Positions 23,336-35,716 of a stretch of 64,000 nucleotides of DNA are shown in pieces (position 1 is the stretch's first letter; every line of letters starts with the position of its first letter). The notes under the pieces were generated by a model. That model saw only the letters and a list, made by a program, of their open reading frames with translations. It was not told the origin of the DNA and did no database searches. Origin of the DNA: Trachythela sp. YZ-2020 (lineage: Eukaryota > Cnidaria > Anthozoa > Malacalcyonacea > Clavulariidae); NCBI GenBank assembly GCA_016169945.1, contig JADLSH010000254.1, positions 1,116,001 through 1,180,000 of the forward strand. Reading direction: 5' to 3'. A program made the translations under genes and the position numbers.

Positions 23336-26300
23336 AAAAAGTGAGTAGGGTCGCAGTGCTCGGAAGGCCGATTGTGATTGGTTGTTCTTAATTGGAGGTT
23401 GCGGTGGTTGCAGCCAATCACCAGTAGAGAATGCTGCAGGGAAAACTTTTAGCTTGATCAAGATTTTGAAAGAGTGAATGTTTGCCTATTATATTATTAA
23501 TATTATTGGTTCTTTTTCAGAACGTTCATATACAGTTGTGTTCAAAATATGGACGAAATATCAACGAAATTTTCAGTGACTATATGCTCTACACTCTACA
23601 GTCTCGTCCAGTAAGTATTTTTACAATTGTACTTGGAATTTCATGTAGTTTATTTATGATTTATGAATGATTTATGAATGTATTAGCTATGTAGACTTCA
23701 ATTATAGTAATAGTTGGCAAGAACTGTAAAATAATATTACAAACTATACATTTTATATCACTCGAAAATACTACTAGTAATTTCGAGTGATGCCGTTTTA
23801 TACACATGGCCTGGAAAGTCCTTGAATTTCATTCTTTCTGACCTGTACGAACCCTGCTTGGGAAGAGTGCATATTTTATAGTATAAGAGTTTAGATCTCT
23901 TTCGTTGTACATTTTTGTGGCTTTTATCGGCAAAACATATACGACTTGAAACTTTAATGAATATAATTTTGAAAATTCGATCAGAAGTTATCACAATTTC
24001 AAAAATCCTACAATTTAATATTGACATTTTGTATCAAGAAATTCAAGGACTATTTAGGGCTGGTAAAAAGTGCTGTTAAACTGTTCAAATTGTAACTTTA
24101 ATGAATTTCAAAGAGTCAACAGTGTGCAAGGTTGTACAATCCAACATGCCGACAAATTTCAGAAAATACAAGGACTTTCAAGCACCCTTTATAAATTCAA
24201 GCACTTTCAAGGCCTTGAATTTTTGTTTTCAAATGCAATCACTTTCAAGTTTTGTATGAACCCTGCCCAAGGGATCCAGGGGCATACTCCAGTGACCAAA
24301 GAATTAGCCATTTGGGAAACTTATGGGAAACTAACACTTAAAAAGGAAATGTGATAGTTTAATGAATACAGATGATGACAGCTCTATCTTAGCTGGACTG
24401 CATGTACCAAATATAAATATGCAGTGAAAATGAAATCTATACAAGATCTATATACAATCTCTTGTATATAGATATACAAGAGATTGCATCCTTGTCATCA
24501 CTAGCTAACTAGTATATTGTCGATAAGAGTAATGGAAATGCTATTATGTTTTGTATTAAAGCTGAAATGTTTCTTCAATACAAATTAGGTCGACTTTACT
24601 AATGTTTCATTGGCAGATCTATCACCAATGTTACAAAATGCCACATGCAATGTGTGCCTAAATTAACAATTGCATTGGTGGTGTACTGGTGTGATATGTA
24701 TATTGAATGATATGAAATAGAATTCCTGGCTCTGATGTTACAGTAATGAAGAATCCGAAAGAGAATATTCATTGTGATGGGTATATATTGATCAGAATCA
24801 CAATTATGGATTACATGAACATTATTATAATGAATATTATTTTACAAAACTAAACTCGGATTTTGATGTTGATCGAACGAACAAGAACATGGAAAACATT
24901 TTGTGTGAAATGGTGCTCAAACAATATCAATTGCTGTTCATAGTTTATCTTGTGTAGTTTTTGTTCTTACATGTTTTGTCTGTTGTGTATAAGTAAAGCA
25001 ATATGTTGTGTATTTTGTTTTATTATTGACTATATTGGTGTTATAAATGGAAGCATGGACTTAATATGGGATCTTAGTCCTGTTGTCCAATCATATCCTT
25101 TTGTTTTTTTATCACCATTAGCTGGCAATGCACCCTACTTTAGTATTTCACTCTGCCTAATGCCAGACGATTTTACTTGTCAGTGCCAGTTAATGGGTTA
25201 GTTAATGTAATATATTGTTAAACTAATAAAAAATATGTTTTTTATTCATGTAAGTAAAATATTTTTATATTTTGAAAGTTTGGACTCTCTTTTATTCTAG
25301 CAGTATAGGCAAATTTAGGGTGACTGTGAATAGGGAAGTGTGCATGGTAACAAAGGGGCAATTTAAATTATATATACTATATATGGTGCACAATCCTTGC
25401 CACAATATTGTTTCCCAAACCTCCAAAATATATGCTGCTTCTGTCATTTCCAAAGGTAAAGTTTGGAGGTTGCATGTTTACAACATTGAATTAGGGTAAA
25501 CAGGTACCATAATTGGAACCCTCAATGCACATCAGCTTTGCAATGGGTCATACAGAAATACATTAGTCATTACGAACAGCTAGGAGACATACTGATTTAA
25601 ATAATATAGGGTCTTATATATATTAATAGAAATAATATAGAAACTGGAAAATAGACTCAAATATTCACAAAGATTGTTCTCCAATAGCAGCATTAATTCA
25701 ATAACACAAAAAGTAGAGGTTAATCAATATAGATCAGTAAGTACGTTGTCAATCACTGACGCTGTCAATCAATGCGTTGTTTGCACGTGTTCTGTTTGAC
25801 CGTATTTCCTTGTTTTTCGAAAAGCGTTTTATAATATAAGTTGTTTTCCAGCTTTTTGTCCAACTATAAAATTGATAAGCTTACCTTTATGTAATTGCGA
25901 TTTGGTCATATTAAATATTTAAAATAGAAGGTGGTTGCGATATCTAATATCGTGTTCAAAGCAACGGTTGTTGGGATTCGATTTCAGGAAAGGAACTTTT
26001 TACGTATTAAGTATACAGTATATTTTATATAGCATGTTTTCTCAATTTCACCTAGTTTATAACTCTGATCTGATAGAGATTTTCCTTTTTAACGGATAGA
26101 TGATACTTTTTTATTTACTCGGAGTTTAATATAGAGCACACTTCTCATAAAAAGAAATTTGTCAGTGAATACGAAACTTTGAAGCTGCTGGGTAGCATGC
26201 TCAAAACACAAATTTAACCAAAAGTTAAAAATAACTTTACATTTGAAAATCACACGTTGGCAGAACATGCGAAAATGTACTTTAAATAATTAGAGACTTA

Positions 26301-26342
26301 GAGTCTTCGATAATCATCAATCAATCTTGGTGATATTAAATT
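23336..26342. other. Intergenic or intronic DNA with small repeats
   Basis: No gene recognised. A 32-bp perfect hairpin (caatctcttgtata / tatacaagagattg) lies at 24449-24485. Two similar 'gacctgtacgaaccctgc'-type motifs lie near 23843 and 24252 beside 'caaggactttcaag' repeats. A copy of the ACCCATTA/AATGCACC MITE lies at 25107-25196. Confidence 0.45.
25107..25196. mobile_element. Short MITE of the 'CATTAGCTGGCAATGCACC' family
   Basis: Ends 'accattagctggcaatgcac' and 'gtgccagttaatgggtta' are imperfect inverted repeats. Related fragments occur at 27857-27930, 37624-37684, 43800-43852 and 60820-61135. Non-coding. Confidence 0.5.
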
Positions 26343-26805
26343 AGTATAGGAAATAGCACGGTTCGAGAAGTATTAATACCCATAGTAAAAAGAATTAAGA
26401 GAAAATTTTGATGTCCTTAGCCAATCAGAAACGAAGAAAATTGTTAATAATGATATTAGTATAGGAAATAGCACGGTTCGAGAAGTATTAATGAAAAATT
26501 GCACGCATGTTTGGCGAAATATTCGTAATACCGCGAGTGCGAAGCACGAGCGGTATTACGAGTATTTCGCCAAACACAAGTAGTATTTCGAGTATTTCGC
26601 CAAATACTTCGAGAACGAGTGCTATTTCGTATTAATATTATTATTTAACAATTTTTACTCAATTGACGTTGCTCAATTTTTACTAGGGGTACACCATATG
26701 TGGTATTTTCTCCCAAATACCCATAGTAAAAAGAATTAAGACAAAATTTTGATGTTCTTGGCCAATCAGAAACGAGGAAAATTGTTAATAATGATATTAA
26801 AAATG
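26343..26805. repeat. Compound foldback repeat with duplicated flanks
   Basis: An ~80-bp block ('ccatagtaaaaagaattaag...') occurs at 26380-26460 and again at 26717-26797. A 35-bp block ('agtataggaaatagcacggt...') occurs at 26343 and 26457. Between them, 26510-26580 is a hairpin ('gcgaaatattcgtaatacc' against 'ggtattacgagtatttcgc'). It looks like a foldback element inserted into or duplicated with its neighbour. Confidence 0.55.
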
Positions 26806-27225
26806 AAATAAAACTGTACAGTCTGTACTTTGCGTACAGACAAATTGACCGAAAGAAGACGAATATCTTGAAAACTCAAGATGTTCGTACGGTGTGATTA
26901 TAAGGTTTGCCATCAGGTAAATATTTAGTTTGAAGGCCTTAGGAATTACTCTATCTGTATAAATTTACACTGATCAACCTAAACTTATAAAGGTTGTCGT
27001 CATTTTTCTTTAATATAATTTTTATCATAAGTACTGTTTCGCACAGTACAGTCGGTTTCGTTACATTTCGCACAGCCACAGTACAGTCTCGTTTCGCAAA
27101 GTAGACTCTCTTTCCCTTCGGAAAGTAGACAAGTCAAGTTCAATATTAAAGTTAGCCTTAAATATTTGAGGCCGTTTTCCACTTGAAACGTACCGTAGTC
27201 GTAGCATTTTCTTTGGTGTTACAAC

Positions 27226-27597
27226 ATCAATTCTTGCTGTTCATCCCCCCCCCGGGGATTTGTAATTTTTTTAAAGCTCCCTGCAAATCCCAGCCCCCGG
27301 GAATTTGAAAATTAACAATTTCCAAATTCCCGGGGGCTGGGAATTTGCAGTGAGCAGGGGCAAGAGTGAAAAACTAATACAAGGACTTTAACATAAAAAA
27401 ACAGACACTTTCAACAGAAAATCAAAGTGCTTTGATGAGCTTTTGCCTGTCACGGAAAAGTAACGCGCGCACAGAGGACTAAGGACTAGTCTGTACATTG
27501 CCAGTCACCAAACCCCAGATATCGCGCATTCCCTGCTTAAACCCCTGGAAAATGATTTGCTGCATTGTCCCGGGGGGATGAACAGCAAGAATTGACC
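27226..27597. mobile_element. Inverted-repeat element with CCCGGG-rich inner hairpin
   Basis: 'caattcttgctgttcatccc' (27229-27248) is mirrored by 'ggatgaacagcaagaattg' (27575-27593). Inside, 27280-27346 is a near-perfect hairpin ('tgcaaatcccagcccccggg' against its complement). The overlapping minus-strand ORF 27505-27885 has no recognised motif. Confidence 0.5.
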
Positions 27598-28824
27598 ATG
27601 CATTAAGGACCGATACGCCAATCGTTTATTATGTCCCAGGGGGGGGATTTGTTTTGAAATGGGGGTAACATTTTTTACTTTATCTATTTTAGGAGCGGGG
27701 TTAAAATTGTTAGTCCTATAAATGCTCAAGCTGAGAGAAAGTTCTGCATGGCGTCCTATATTTGATTCTTTAGTTTTCGACGTTTTGGACCTTTTCTCTT
27801 TCCAATTTAAAGAATAATTATTGTCAACGACCTCCCCCCCCTGAGACATAATAAACGATCGGTCCCTTATCTGGCAATGCGCCAAGATGCATCTTACTTT
27901 AGTATTTTACTCTGGCTAACGCCAGATATATATTGCATGATTATTGCCCGTTTATACGGCATACTTTTAATGTCATAACCATGCAGTGACGTTCATGTGA
28001 TAAGCTTTAAACTAATTGGATGCTATAGAAAAAGTGAACTGTGACACTTGACAATTTAACAAGTTATGACACTAACCAAATTGTACAATATATTATGACC
28101 AACACGCAAGGCTAAATAATGTAACTGAAATCAACTGTCCGTCGTGTTCCGTCGACATATACAGGACGCCAGCATCCAAAAAAATATTGCCCCCGTCATA
28201 TCTTGTGGTATTACTTCGTTAGCTTTAATGTCAACCTCGTACCCAGGATTGAATAACAAATGTATCATGCCAATTTATTGGTATTTGTCTGACCATGATA
28301 ACTATCCATTTGCCTTGTAGAATCACTTAAGGTGGCGAAACCAATATTGTGACTTGTCCAAATTATAAAAATTAGGTTAAAACATATTTCGACATGCCAG
28401 TAGATTCTATTTTTGTGGAGATAGGTGGGTGTTATCTTTAAAAATCGTCCAAAAATATTGAAATGCTTTTAATCAAATTACTACCTTAAGTGACTCTAAA
28501 TGGAAAAAGTTTGTTTATATAATATAAAAACCTGAAACTTTTATTAAAGCTAACATAGTTATTCCACAAAATGTAGTGGGAGAATTTTCTTGGGACACCC
28601 TGTATAATAAAACAGATGGTTTACCAACTATCTGTAGCCTACGACCATACTCGATATCTCGTCATATGGTGGAGATAACAATACAAACCACACGAATTTG
28701 TAGCATCTTTAACAATACTAGTTTCGTTTGTTTTATATGTTAAAGAGCTATATTACATTTTATATATTGGACGTTGTGTGCCTACTGTCCATTTCCTTTT
28801 TCGTATGAATTATCCGTTGTTCCT
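27598..28824. other. No recognisable gene
   Basis: AT-rich DNA with a further fragment of the AATGCACC-type MITE at about 27857-27930 and scattered short ORFs without motifs. Confidence 0.45.
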
Positions 28825-31800
28825 ATGAGTTCAGGTGGTACAACGTGTACCAAGCGAGGGGCGGGCAGCTGTCCTCAGTGCCATTCTCCTTACAATAACC
28901 GCTATAAACCTCCAAATTGCTCAGAGTGCAACTACAGTCTGGGTGGTTCATACGTCCCGAAAAAGAAAGCGCGTTTGTCCATACCAAAATGCACATTGGT
29001 AGTTTTGGGAGAAATGGCAATCTATTCGACGAACACAAGCTCTCACGACGACAGATCTTTGGTCGTAATTGATAACAATAGCAAAATATGTCATCAACCA
29101 GAGTGCAAGGACCAGAGCGAGGGCTATTTTCGGACACAGCAAACAACTGGATAAATTCGAATGCAAACATCTGGCAATGGTGAAGGACTTCAGCCAACCA
29201 CTGGCGAGATATAACCATCTTCCGATGTTGGAGACGTACCCATGTGATGATACGACAAAAGCTGCGCTAACAGAGGTAGACAAGAAATGCGGTGAAAATT
29301 TACCGATTGCAGTTAAGGTTTCCCCAACAATTAATGTACTGCGTTTTTGGAAAACCAACAGAGGGCTATTTTCGGACAGAGCAAACAACTGGATAAATTG
29401 ATAAACATGCACCAGTCAGACAGCGCCGCGTAAAAAGAATATATGCCCTGGTTAACAAACCAGATAAAGCAAATGAGCTATTATAGAGAGTATCTTAAAA
29501 GGCAATCGATCAAACTAGGATCTACAATTTATGACAAGGCCTATAAGAAGTGTAAGAACAAATTAAATAGTCTCATAAAACAGACTAAAGAAGAATATTT
29601 TAAAACAAAGTTAAGTAATGCCAAATAGAGCAAAGAAAGTTGGCAAGCTATTAACGAATTGTTAAATAAAAGGCCTAAAACTACATAGATTAAACAATTG
29701 AATATCATAAAATTATTCGATGATAAAATTGCAGACAGTTTTAATGAAACTTTTCAACAATTGGTTGCGCGTTGTCTGATAAAATTATAGGTAATGATAT
29801 TGATCCAATGAGCTTCGTGACTCCTGTTCATGACAATTCATTTAACTTTACAAGCATTACAATTCAAGAAACAATAGATGCACTAAATCATATTAAATCT
29901 AAAAAATCTCCAGGGCTTGACGGAATCAGTATAAGACTACTAAAAGATTAAAGATGCAACCAATATCATTGCTGGGCCATTGGTTAACATTTTCAATGTA
30001 TCTCTTTAAAAGGGCGATTTTCCCTGACGATTGGAAGCTAGGAAAGTGACTCCAGTCTTTAAGGAAGGAAATAAGGCTGACTGCGGAAATTACAGGCCAA
30101 TATCTGTAATTTCTGTCGAGGCTAAACTTTTTGAGAAACTGGTATACCAACAGCTAAGATCATTTATGACATTAAATAACATTCTTGTGGAGCAACAGTC
30201 TGGTTTCCGTCCCCAACATTCTACGGAAACTACGCTTCTTAGCTCCACGAACGAATGGCTGTATAATATGGACAAAGGTTCACTTAGCGGAGTTTTATTT
30301 CTGGACGTTAAAAAAGCTTTCGATACTGTCGATCACCACATCCTCTTATCGAAGCTTAAATTATACGGTATTAGAGGGACTAGCCTTAAATGGTTCGATT
30401 CATACCTTAAAGACAGAAGTCAAATTTGCTCTGTGAATGGCAAGATGTCATCTGCTAGAGAAATAAGATGCGGGGTACCACAGGGCTCTAACCTTGGTCC
30501 TATTCTATTTCTATTGTACATTAATGATCTTCCCAATTGCTTAGAGTCAACTAAAGCAAATTTATTTGCTGATGACACAAATCTTTCCTGTGAAGGGATA
30601 AGTACTCACGAAATTGAGATCAAACTTAAAAGAGACATTGAGAATGTTCACAGGTGGCTAACAGCTAATAAACTCTCCTTAAACATGAAAAAAACTGAGT
30701 TCATGATAATAGGATCAAGACATCGCCTAAATTCAATTGAAAATAGCCCAGTACTAACATTAGGGGGAAACAATATCAAACGCGTTTCTGAAAAAAAGTC
30801 TCTTGCAGTCTTGGCATGATTCTAGATGAGCAACTGAAGTTGGACAAACACAATGATGCACAATGTAAAGTAATTTCAAATAAGATCGCCCTTTTGAAAA
30901 GGGCAAGATCATTTGTCCCTAGAGAAACTTTAGTAAAAATGTACAATGCCTTAGTGTGGCCACACTTCAATTATTGTTCAACAATCTGGAACGATGGGTC
31001 TTGCTCGATAATTAATAAATTATTTAAATTACAAAAGAGAGCTGCGCGTGTGATAACTGGGGACACGTACGATGTTCGTTCCACACAAATACTAAATAAT
31101 CTTAATTGGCTTCCATGCAAGTGAGGAGCTTTTAAAAAAAGAGAAGTATAATAATGACATTCAAAGCGTTAACTGGTCGATTGCCTCAATATCTTGCAGA
31201 ACTGTGTGCAAAATGTCAAACCTAAGACAAATTTCCTTAAAAGGAGCTTCTCGTATAGAGCTACGAAGGCGTGGAACGAGCTTCCAAGTGAAACCATCGA
31301 AAATTACAATAAGCTATCAATCTTGTCGTTTAAACGGCGATTATATAATTAGGTATAAAGCTGATGTTAATAATACTGATACTTTTGTAAATAGTCTTTA
31401 CTTATTTGTCTATATATATTTTGCATTTCATAGTTTAGTATATACACGGCCCTTTGAAAACCAGTACTGTAAATACTTATCCACTGAATAGGCTACCGTG
31501 TGTAAAGATTTTTAATTAAAGATTAATTAATTAAAGATTAACAACCCAGTTGGGTACTGCCATGTCCGAGTGATGGAGAACACTGTGCGATGTTGCTCCA
31601 AAGATTGCAAGACGATCACGGCGAAAAGCAAACAAATTAAATCTAAGCATCTTTGCATTCATATGCATTTGCTTCTATGCTTGGGCATATATAAAGATCT
31701 ACCATCTATGAATACTTCTGTTGTTGAAAAACAATGATTTGCCTGCTGACAATCAAGACCAACGAGAAAGCCTGTCTCGTTCGAATACCATTGAACTAAA

Positions 31801-32060
31801 CATGAAACGTTCACTTCCCACTGGCTATTCCAAACGAAATCATTCAAAAAACAGGATTAATTGATTCATCACCTGCCGGATGGCCAGTAATTCTAGAACC
31901 GTCAGAAACATCATGTGGCTTATGCAATAGTCCTCTTGGGGAAGGAAAAGCACACCGTGGGTTTAGAGAGGAATCCTATTTGTTGACGGAATTGAATCCC
32001 TTTAAAAAGATAAAAGTTCTGGTGAAGATGTTCCTATGAAGATGTTCCTATGCCATGCTA
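28825..32060 (+). pseudogene. Cysteine-rich (CxC4/HMGXB3-like) gene remnant split by a LINE
   Basis: Left part: ATG at 28825 opens MSSGGTTCTKRG, then CPQC and CSEC zinc-type pairs and a long SHDDRSLVVIDNN segment ending CHQPEC. After a frameshift near 29115 it resumes FECKHLAMVKDF to about 29350 (TINVLRFWKTN). Right part: from 31541 NNPVGYCHVRVMENTVRCC, then CKTI and HLCIHMHLLLC. After another frameshift near 31730 comes a third piece with SCGLCNSPLGEGKAHRG to about 32030. Between lies a non-LTR retrotransposon. The paired cysteine clusters and CXH resemble the CxC4/SWIM-like modules associated with KDZ transposases and HMGXB3; that family call is from memory and tentative. A 14-bp tandem duplication near 32022-32050 adds further damage. 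Confidence 0.5.
29400..31545 (+). mobile_element. 5'-truncated non-LTR retrotransposon (CR1/L2/Jockey-like), dead
   Basis: Reverse transcriptase motifs in order: KSPGLDGISIRLLKD (~29900), NYRPISVISVEAKLFEK, FLDVKKAFDTVDH, CGVPQGSNLGPILFLLY, LFADDTNLS and a C-terminal thumb/tail (LVWPHFNYCSTIWN, ITGDTYDVRSTQILNNLNW). The catalytic FADD box is intact, but frameshifts near 29450, 30030, 30818 and 31125 and stops near 29625 and 29690 inactivate it. The endonuclease is missing. The 3' end is an AT-rich 'attaaagattaa' repeat at about 31515-31545. It sits inside the cysteine-rich gene remnant; AACA at both junctions may be the target duplication. A 39-bp segment of the host gene (29120) is repeated just before its 5' end (29361). 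Confidence 0.75.
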
Positions 32061-32089
32061 AAAAGAGATTTAAACCATGCATATTAATT

Positions 32090-32418
32090 TGCAATCAACC
32101 GTCGCACCACAGAATAGATAATAGACCAGAAGTCTCACTGTACACCTTTCCCTAACATTTTCGTGTCCGCGATTTTCGCCTTGTGGATCACGAATTGCGC
32201 ACGCTACATGACGTGTGTGACACTTGCTGCGAACATCACGTCAGCGTCAATACACGCGTCATCACGTCAATACACGTCAATTTCGACTGTATTGCTATGG
32301 GAACAGCTAGTGATGGCAATTGATGGCGTATTGCTCGCGTTTGATGGCGTCGTGATTACACTTGCTGGCTCGCGCCTGCGCATGAAAAATCTCGGACATA
32401 ATTTTGGCTAAGTGAGAC
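32090..32418. repeat. GC-richer repeat with 28-bp inverted partner at 35.5 kb
   Basis: 'ccacagaatagataatagac' (32107 on) recurs in inverse orientation at about 35480-35507, so the two copies bracket the minus-strand LINE. The rest is a non-coding block rich in 'cacgtcaatacacg' and 'gatggcg' words. Probably an older MITE into which the LINE inserted, or two termini of one family. Confidence 0.4.
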
Positions 32419-33543
32419 TTATTTATTTATTTATTTAGCTTCGCCTATGCTAACAATATTACAAGTTAGGGAATAAATTAAATACTCCCAAACACATGCA
32501 AAATAAAAATAAAAAGGCGGGGACACCACAACAGTTTAACACCAATTACTGTGGGCCCTTATAAAATATAAAATGGATATATAAAATGGGAAAAATACAC
32601 TGAACATAGTTACTAACGACAGCAAGTCAAAGACTGTATGAGAGTCCGCGAAGAGTTACATTTCAAACATATTGTTTTCCATGTTCTGGCGTCGTCTACG
32701 TTGTAACAATTTTGAAGAGCTTTATGGTAATAATCAAAAAGCATCTTCTTAAATTGGCACATGGGTAAGTCTTTCAGCCTTAGGTGTTGAGGCAGTGAGT
32801 TCCATGTTCTTGTTGTTCTATTAAAAAATGAGCGTTGGTATGTAACAGACTTACATTTACGAGGACGGAACGATAATACATTTACATTAACAGTGGATCT
32901 AGTAAGCCTCGATGGAATTATAGGCACAGGCAGGACATCTACGGAGACAGTTAGGAAGTTGTTAATGGCTTTGAAGAAAAACACGAGATCAAGATACTCA
33001 TGCCAGTAGGAGATTGGTAGTAGGTCTAAAGATATCAGCCTGTCTTTGTACGTTTCAGCACAAAAGAAGGATAGTTTCAAGATGAGTTTTGTGCCCCGGC
33101 GTTGGATTCGCTCTGTCCTCTTGATCAACTCGATTGACTGTGGGGACCAGACTTGTGTGGCGTAGCCTAACACAGATCGTACGATTGTCAGGAACAACGT
33201 CCGACGTATTTTTATATTATTTATTTGTGGAGCAGATCTGCGCAGAAAACCAAGCATTTTGTTTGCTTTCGCACAGCGATCTTGGGTGTGATCTGACCAG
33301 GTTAAATTGTTATTAATCAAAATTCCTAAGTCTCTTTCCTTCAATGTAACTGTCAGGGTCTTACTCTTGATTGTATAGTCCTGCTTTATAGGGTTTGCTT
33401 TTCTAGTTATGTGCTGACACTTGCACTTGTCTTGGTTAAAGACAAGACCCGAAGAGGTTGACCATACCTCTAAATTACTTAGATCACTTTGTAACAATAA
33501 CGCGTCCGCACTGGAGTCAATTTGTTTAAACAGTTTTGTGTCG

Positions 33544-34890
33544 TCAGCAAGAGGCGATTTTTGAGTGATTTACTGCATCCGGCAGGTCGTTGACATAAAG
33601 TAGAAAAAGTATAGGACCTAGAATTGAGCCTTGTGGGACACCGGAAAGGACAGATTTTGGAGATGATGTAGCTCCTAAGACAGTAACACGCTGTTTACGC
33701 TTGGACAAGTAAGAGTGAAGCCAGTGAAGAAGGTTACCAGAGATTCCAAAGGAGTTTCTTAGCTTTTTAGTTAGGGCTGTGTGGTTGACTTTGTCAAATG
33801 CTTTGGACATGTCCATATAGATTACGTCAGTTTGCTTACCACCATCTAAGAGGGAACCAATATAATCAAGCACTTCTACTAGCTGAGTTGTGCATGATTT
33901 CCCCGGAATAAAGCCATGTTGAGTAGTGCTGATTAATTTAAGTAGATGTTCTCTCATATTCCTAAGTACACAACGTTCTAGCACTTTCGATGTTATGGAC
34001 AGAAGGGAGATAGGTCGATAGTTCTCCACATGGCTCTTGTCTCCTTTCTTGTGTACTGGAACAATGTTCGCTAATTTCCATTCTTCAGGTAGCTCTCCAC
34101 AGCTTAAAGATCTATTAAAAAGCTGCGTGAGAGAAGGGGCGATTTGCTGTGCTGTTTCCTTGAGGAGACGAGATGGAATGGCATCAGGTCCCGTAGCCTT
34201 GCTGGTGTCTAGGTTTAAGAGTGTTCTTAGAACTTCTTCAGTAGTAAGTTGTACGTCTGACAGCAACAAACAAGATGCTGGTGGCGAGGGAGGAGATGAA
34301 AGATCTTCGAGATCGTCAGAGCTAAATACTGATGTAAAGTACTGATTAAATATATCTGCGATACCAGCAGGAGTAGAAACTGTGGAAGGTTGTGAGGAGG
34401 CAGGCGTTTCCATCGACATCGTGTCTGGAATACTCGATTGTTTATTCTTTAGCTTAAAAATCGACCAAAATCGTTTGGGGTTTGATTGGAAATTCGCTTC
34501 AAGAGAGTTAAAGAAGTTTTCACGGCTTTCACTAACCATTCTCTTTACACTGGCTCGTAACTCTTTAAACTTGACACTAAGAGCATCAGTTGAAGAAGAC
34601 TTTAACTTTCGTCGTACTGCCTCTTTTTTCCTAATTGCATGAATAATGCTGCCATTCATCCAAGGAGGAGAGTTCCGACCTTTGATTTTCTTGGTAGGGA
34701 TATAATTTGTAACCACGGCAAGGAAAGTATCTTTCCAATGCATCCAACAGACATTAACATCGTTACTTGATTCAATTATGCCGGATAAATCAATCTTGTC
34801 CAAAGCTGAGCGTAGACCATTTATGTCGCCCCTACGATAGTCATAAACAGTTCTGTTCAATTTATGAGCTGATTTTATGGATGTTTTCAT
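33544..34890 (-). pseudogene. LINE reverse transcriptase, N-terminal and palm part
   Basis: 448-codon open frame of the minus-strand LINE. It carries RT blocks 0-4 through SGVPQGSILGPILFLLYVND but ends at NHSKIASC followed by a stop, exactly where FADD should be. The missing two bases shift the ADD codons into another frame. It overlaps the ATG of the endonuclease-side ORF by 4 bp. The first ~150 residues (WMNGSIIHAIRKKEAVRRK) are the usual basic linker between endonuclease and RT. Confidence 0.75.
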
Positions 34891-35555
34891 ATTAAAGACG
34901 ATTGTGTCGTGGTAAATAATCCACTTTCAGTTGGATCAAGTTTTGAAATGTTCTCAACTTGGTCTGGCATGTTAGTGATGACTAGGTCTAGAACATTATC
35001 TCCTCTTGTGGGTAAAGTGTTCAGTTGGGTTAGAAAGAAGTCGTTTAATTGTTCCGTGAACATTATTTCATCCGTACCGGAAATTGCTGTTGGTAATACC
35101 CAACGGAGTTTAGGAAAGTTAAAGTCTCCACAAATTAGTATGTTATTGTAGCGAGAAGATAGTTGAGCCATGTATGAGTTAAAGTTTACTAGCCAAGACT
35201 TTTCTGCATTGGGAGGTCTGTAGCAGCAGCAGATAACGATCTTCTGATTATTGCTTGTGATAAGTTCCGTCGAGATCACTTCAATGTCAGCTTTAAGATC
35301 ATCAATTTCGCGTGATGAAGTGAAAGAACTTGATTTTACTGCCAGCATCACTCCGCCACCTGCTCGTAATTTCCGGTCATTCCTGTATATGGTATAGTCA
35401 TTTTGAAGAATTTCAGTGTTTTCAGTGTTTTCAATGTTAGTGTTTTTAGTGTTTTTAATGTTTTTTATAATGACTTCTGGTCTATTATCTATTCTGTGGT
35501 CGCACCCACCGCAACCGTCGCAACCGTCGCAACCACCGCAACTGTCCGCAACCAC
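34887..35555 (-). pseudogene. LINE endonuclease domain fragment
   Basis: 222-codon frame whose C-terminal ~140 residues match the apurinic-type endonuclease of non-LTR elements: YRNDRKLRAGGGVMLAV, CCCYRPPNAEKS, GDFNFPKL, RGDNVLDLVITN. The N-terminal catalytic Asn/Glu blocks are absent. In their place is a repeat-derived GGCDGCDGCGGCD and NIKNTKNTNIENTENTE stretch. Confidence 0.7.
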
Positions 35556-35716
35556 CGCAACTGTCCCGGAATATTTAGGTAGGCTAATGGATGGAATCTC
35601 TTTCTCCTTTAAACAAAAATTGTGTCAGGGAAAACCCTTTCGGCTAACAACCAATCAGAAAGCCTCTTCCGAGCACTGCGAGATTACCCCAAAAAGTTGT
35701 CAATTTCACAAAGCAA

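Larger units (their letters stand above)
32419..35560 (-). mobile_element. Non-LTR retrotransposon (CR1/L2-like) with endonuclease and RT
   Basis: Reading leftward: 35555-34887 holds the C-terminal half of an endonuclease/exonuclease/phosphatase domain (CCCYRPPN, ICGDFNFPKLRW, TRGDNVLDLVITN). 34890-33544 encodes the linker and RT (PPWMNGSII, ATGPDAIPSRLLKE, NYRPISLLSITSKVLERC, MDMSKAFDKVNH, SGVPQGSILGPILFLLY). 33541-32613 encodes the RT end, thumb and C-terminal tail. The frame breaks immediately before the ADD catalytic residues (about 33550). The 3' tail is (AAATA)n-like at 32419-32438. The N-terminus of the endonuclease is replaced by a (GGTTGCGAC)n-like and AACACTGAAA-type microsatellite (35405-35570). 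Confidence 0.8.

Noticed and set aside
23521..23605. Possible plus-strand exon between ttttcag and gtaagt
   Set aside because: Two frames are open and neither gives a recognisable protein; no neighbouring exons.
27505..27885. 126-codon minus-strand ORF
   Set aside because: Overlaps an inverted-repeat element and C/G runs; no motif, no splice context.
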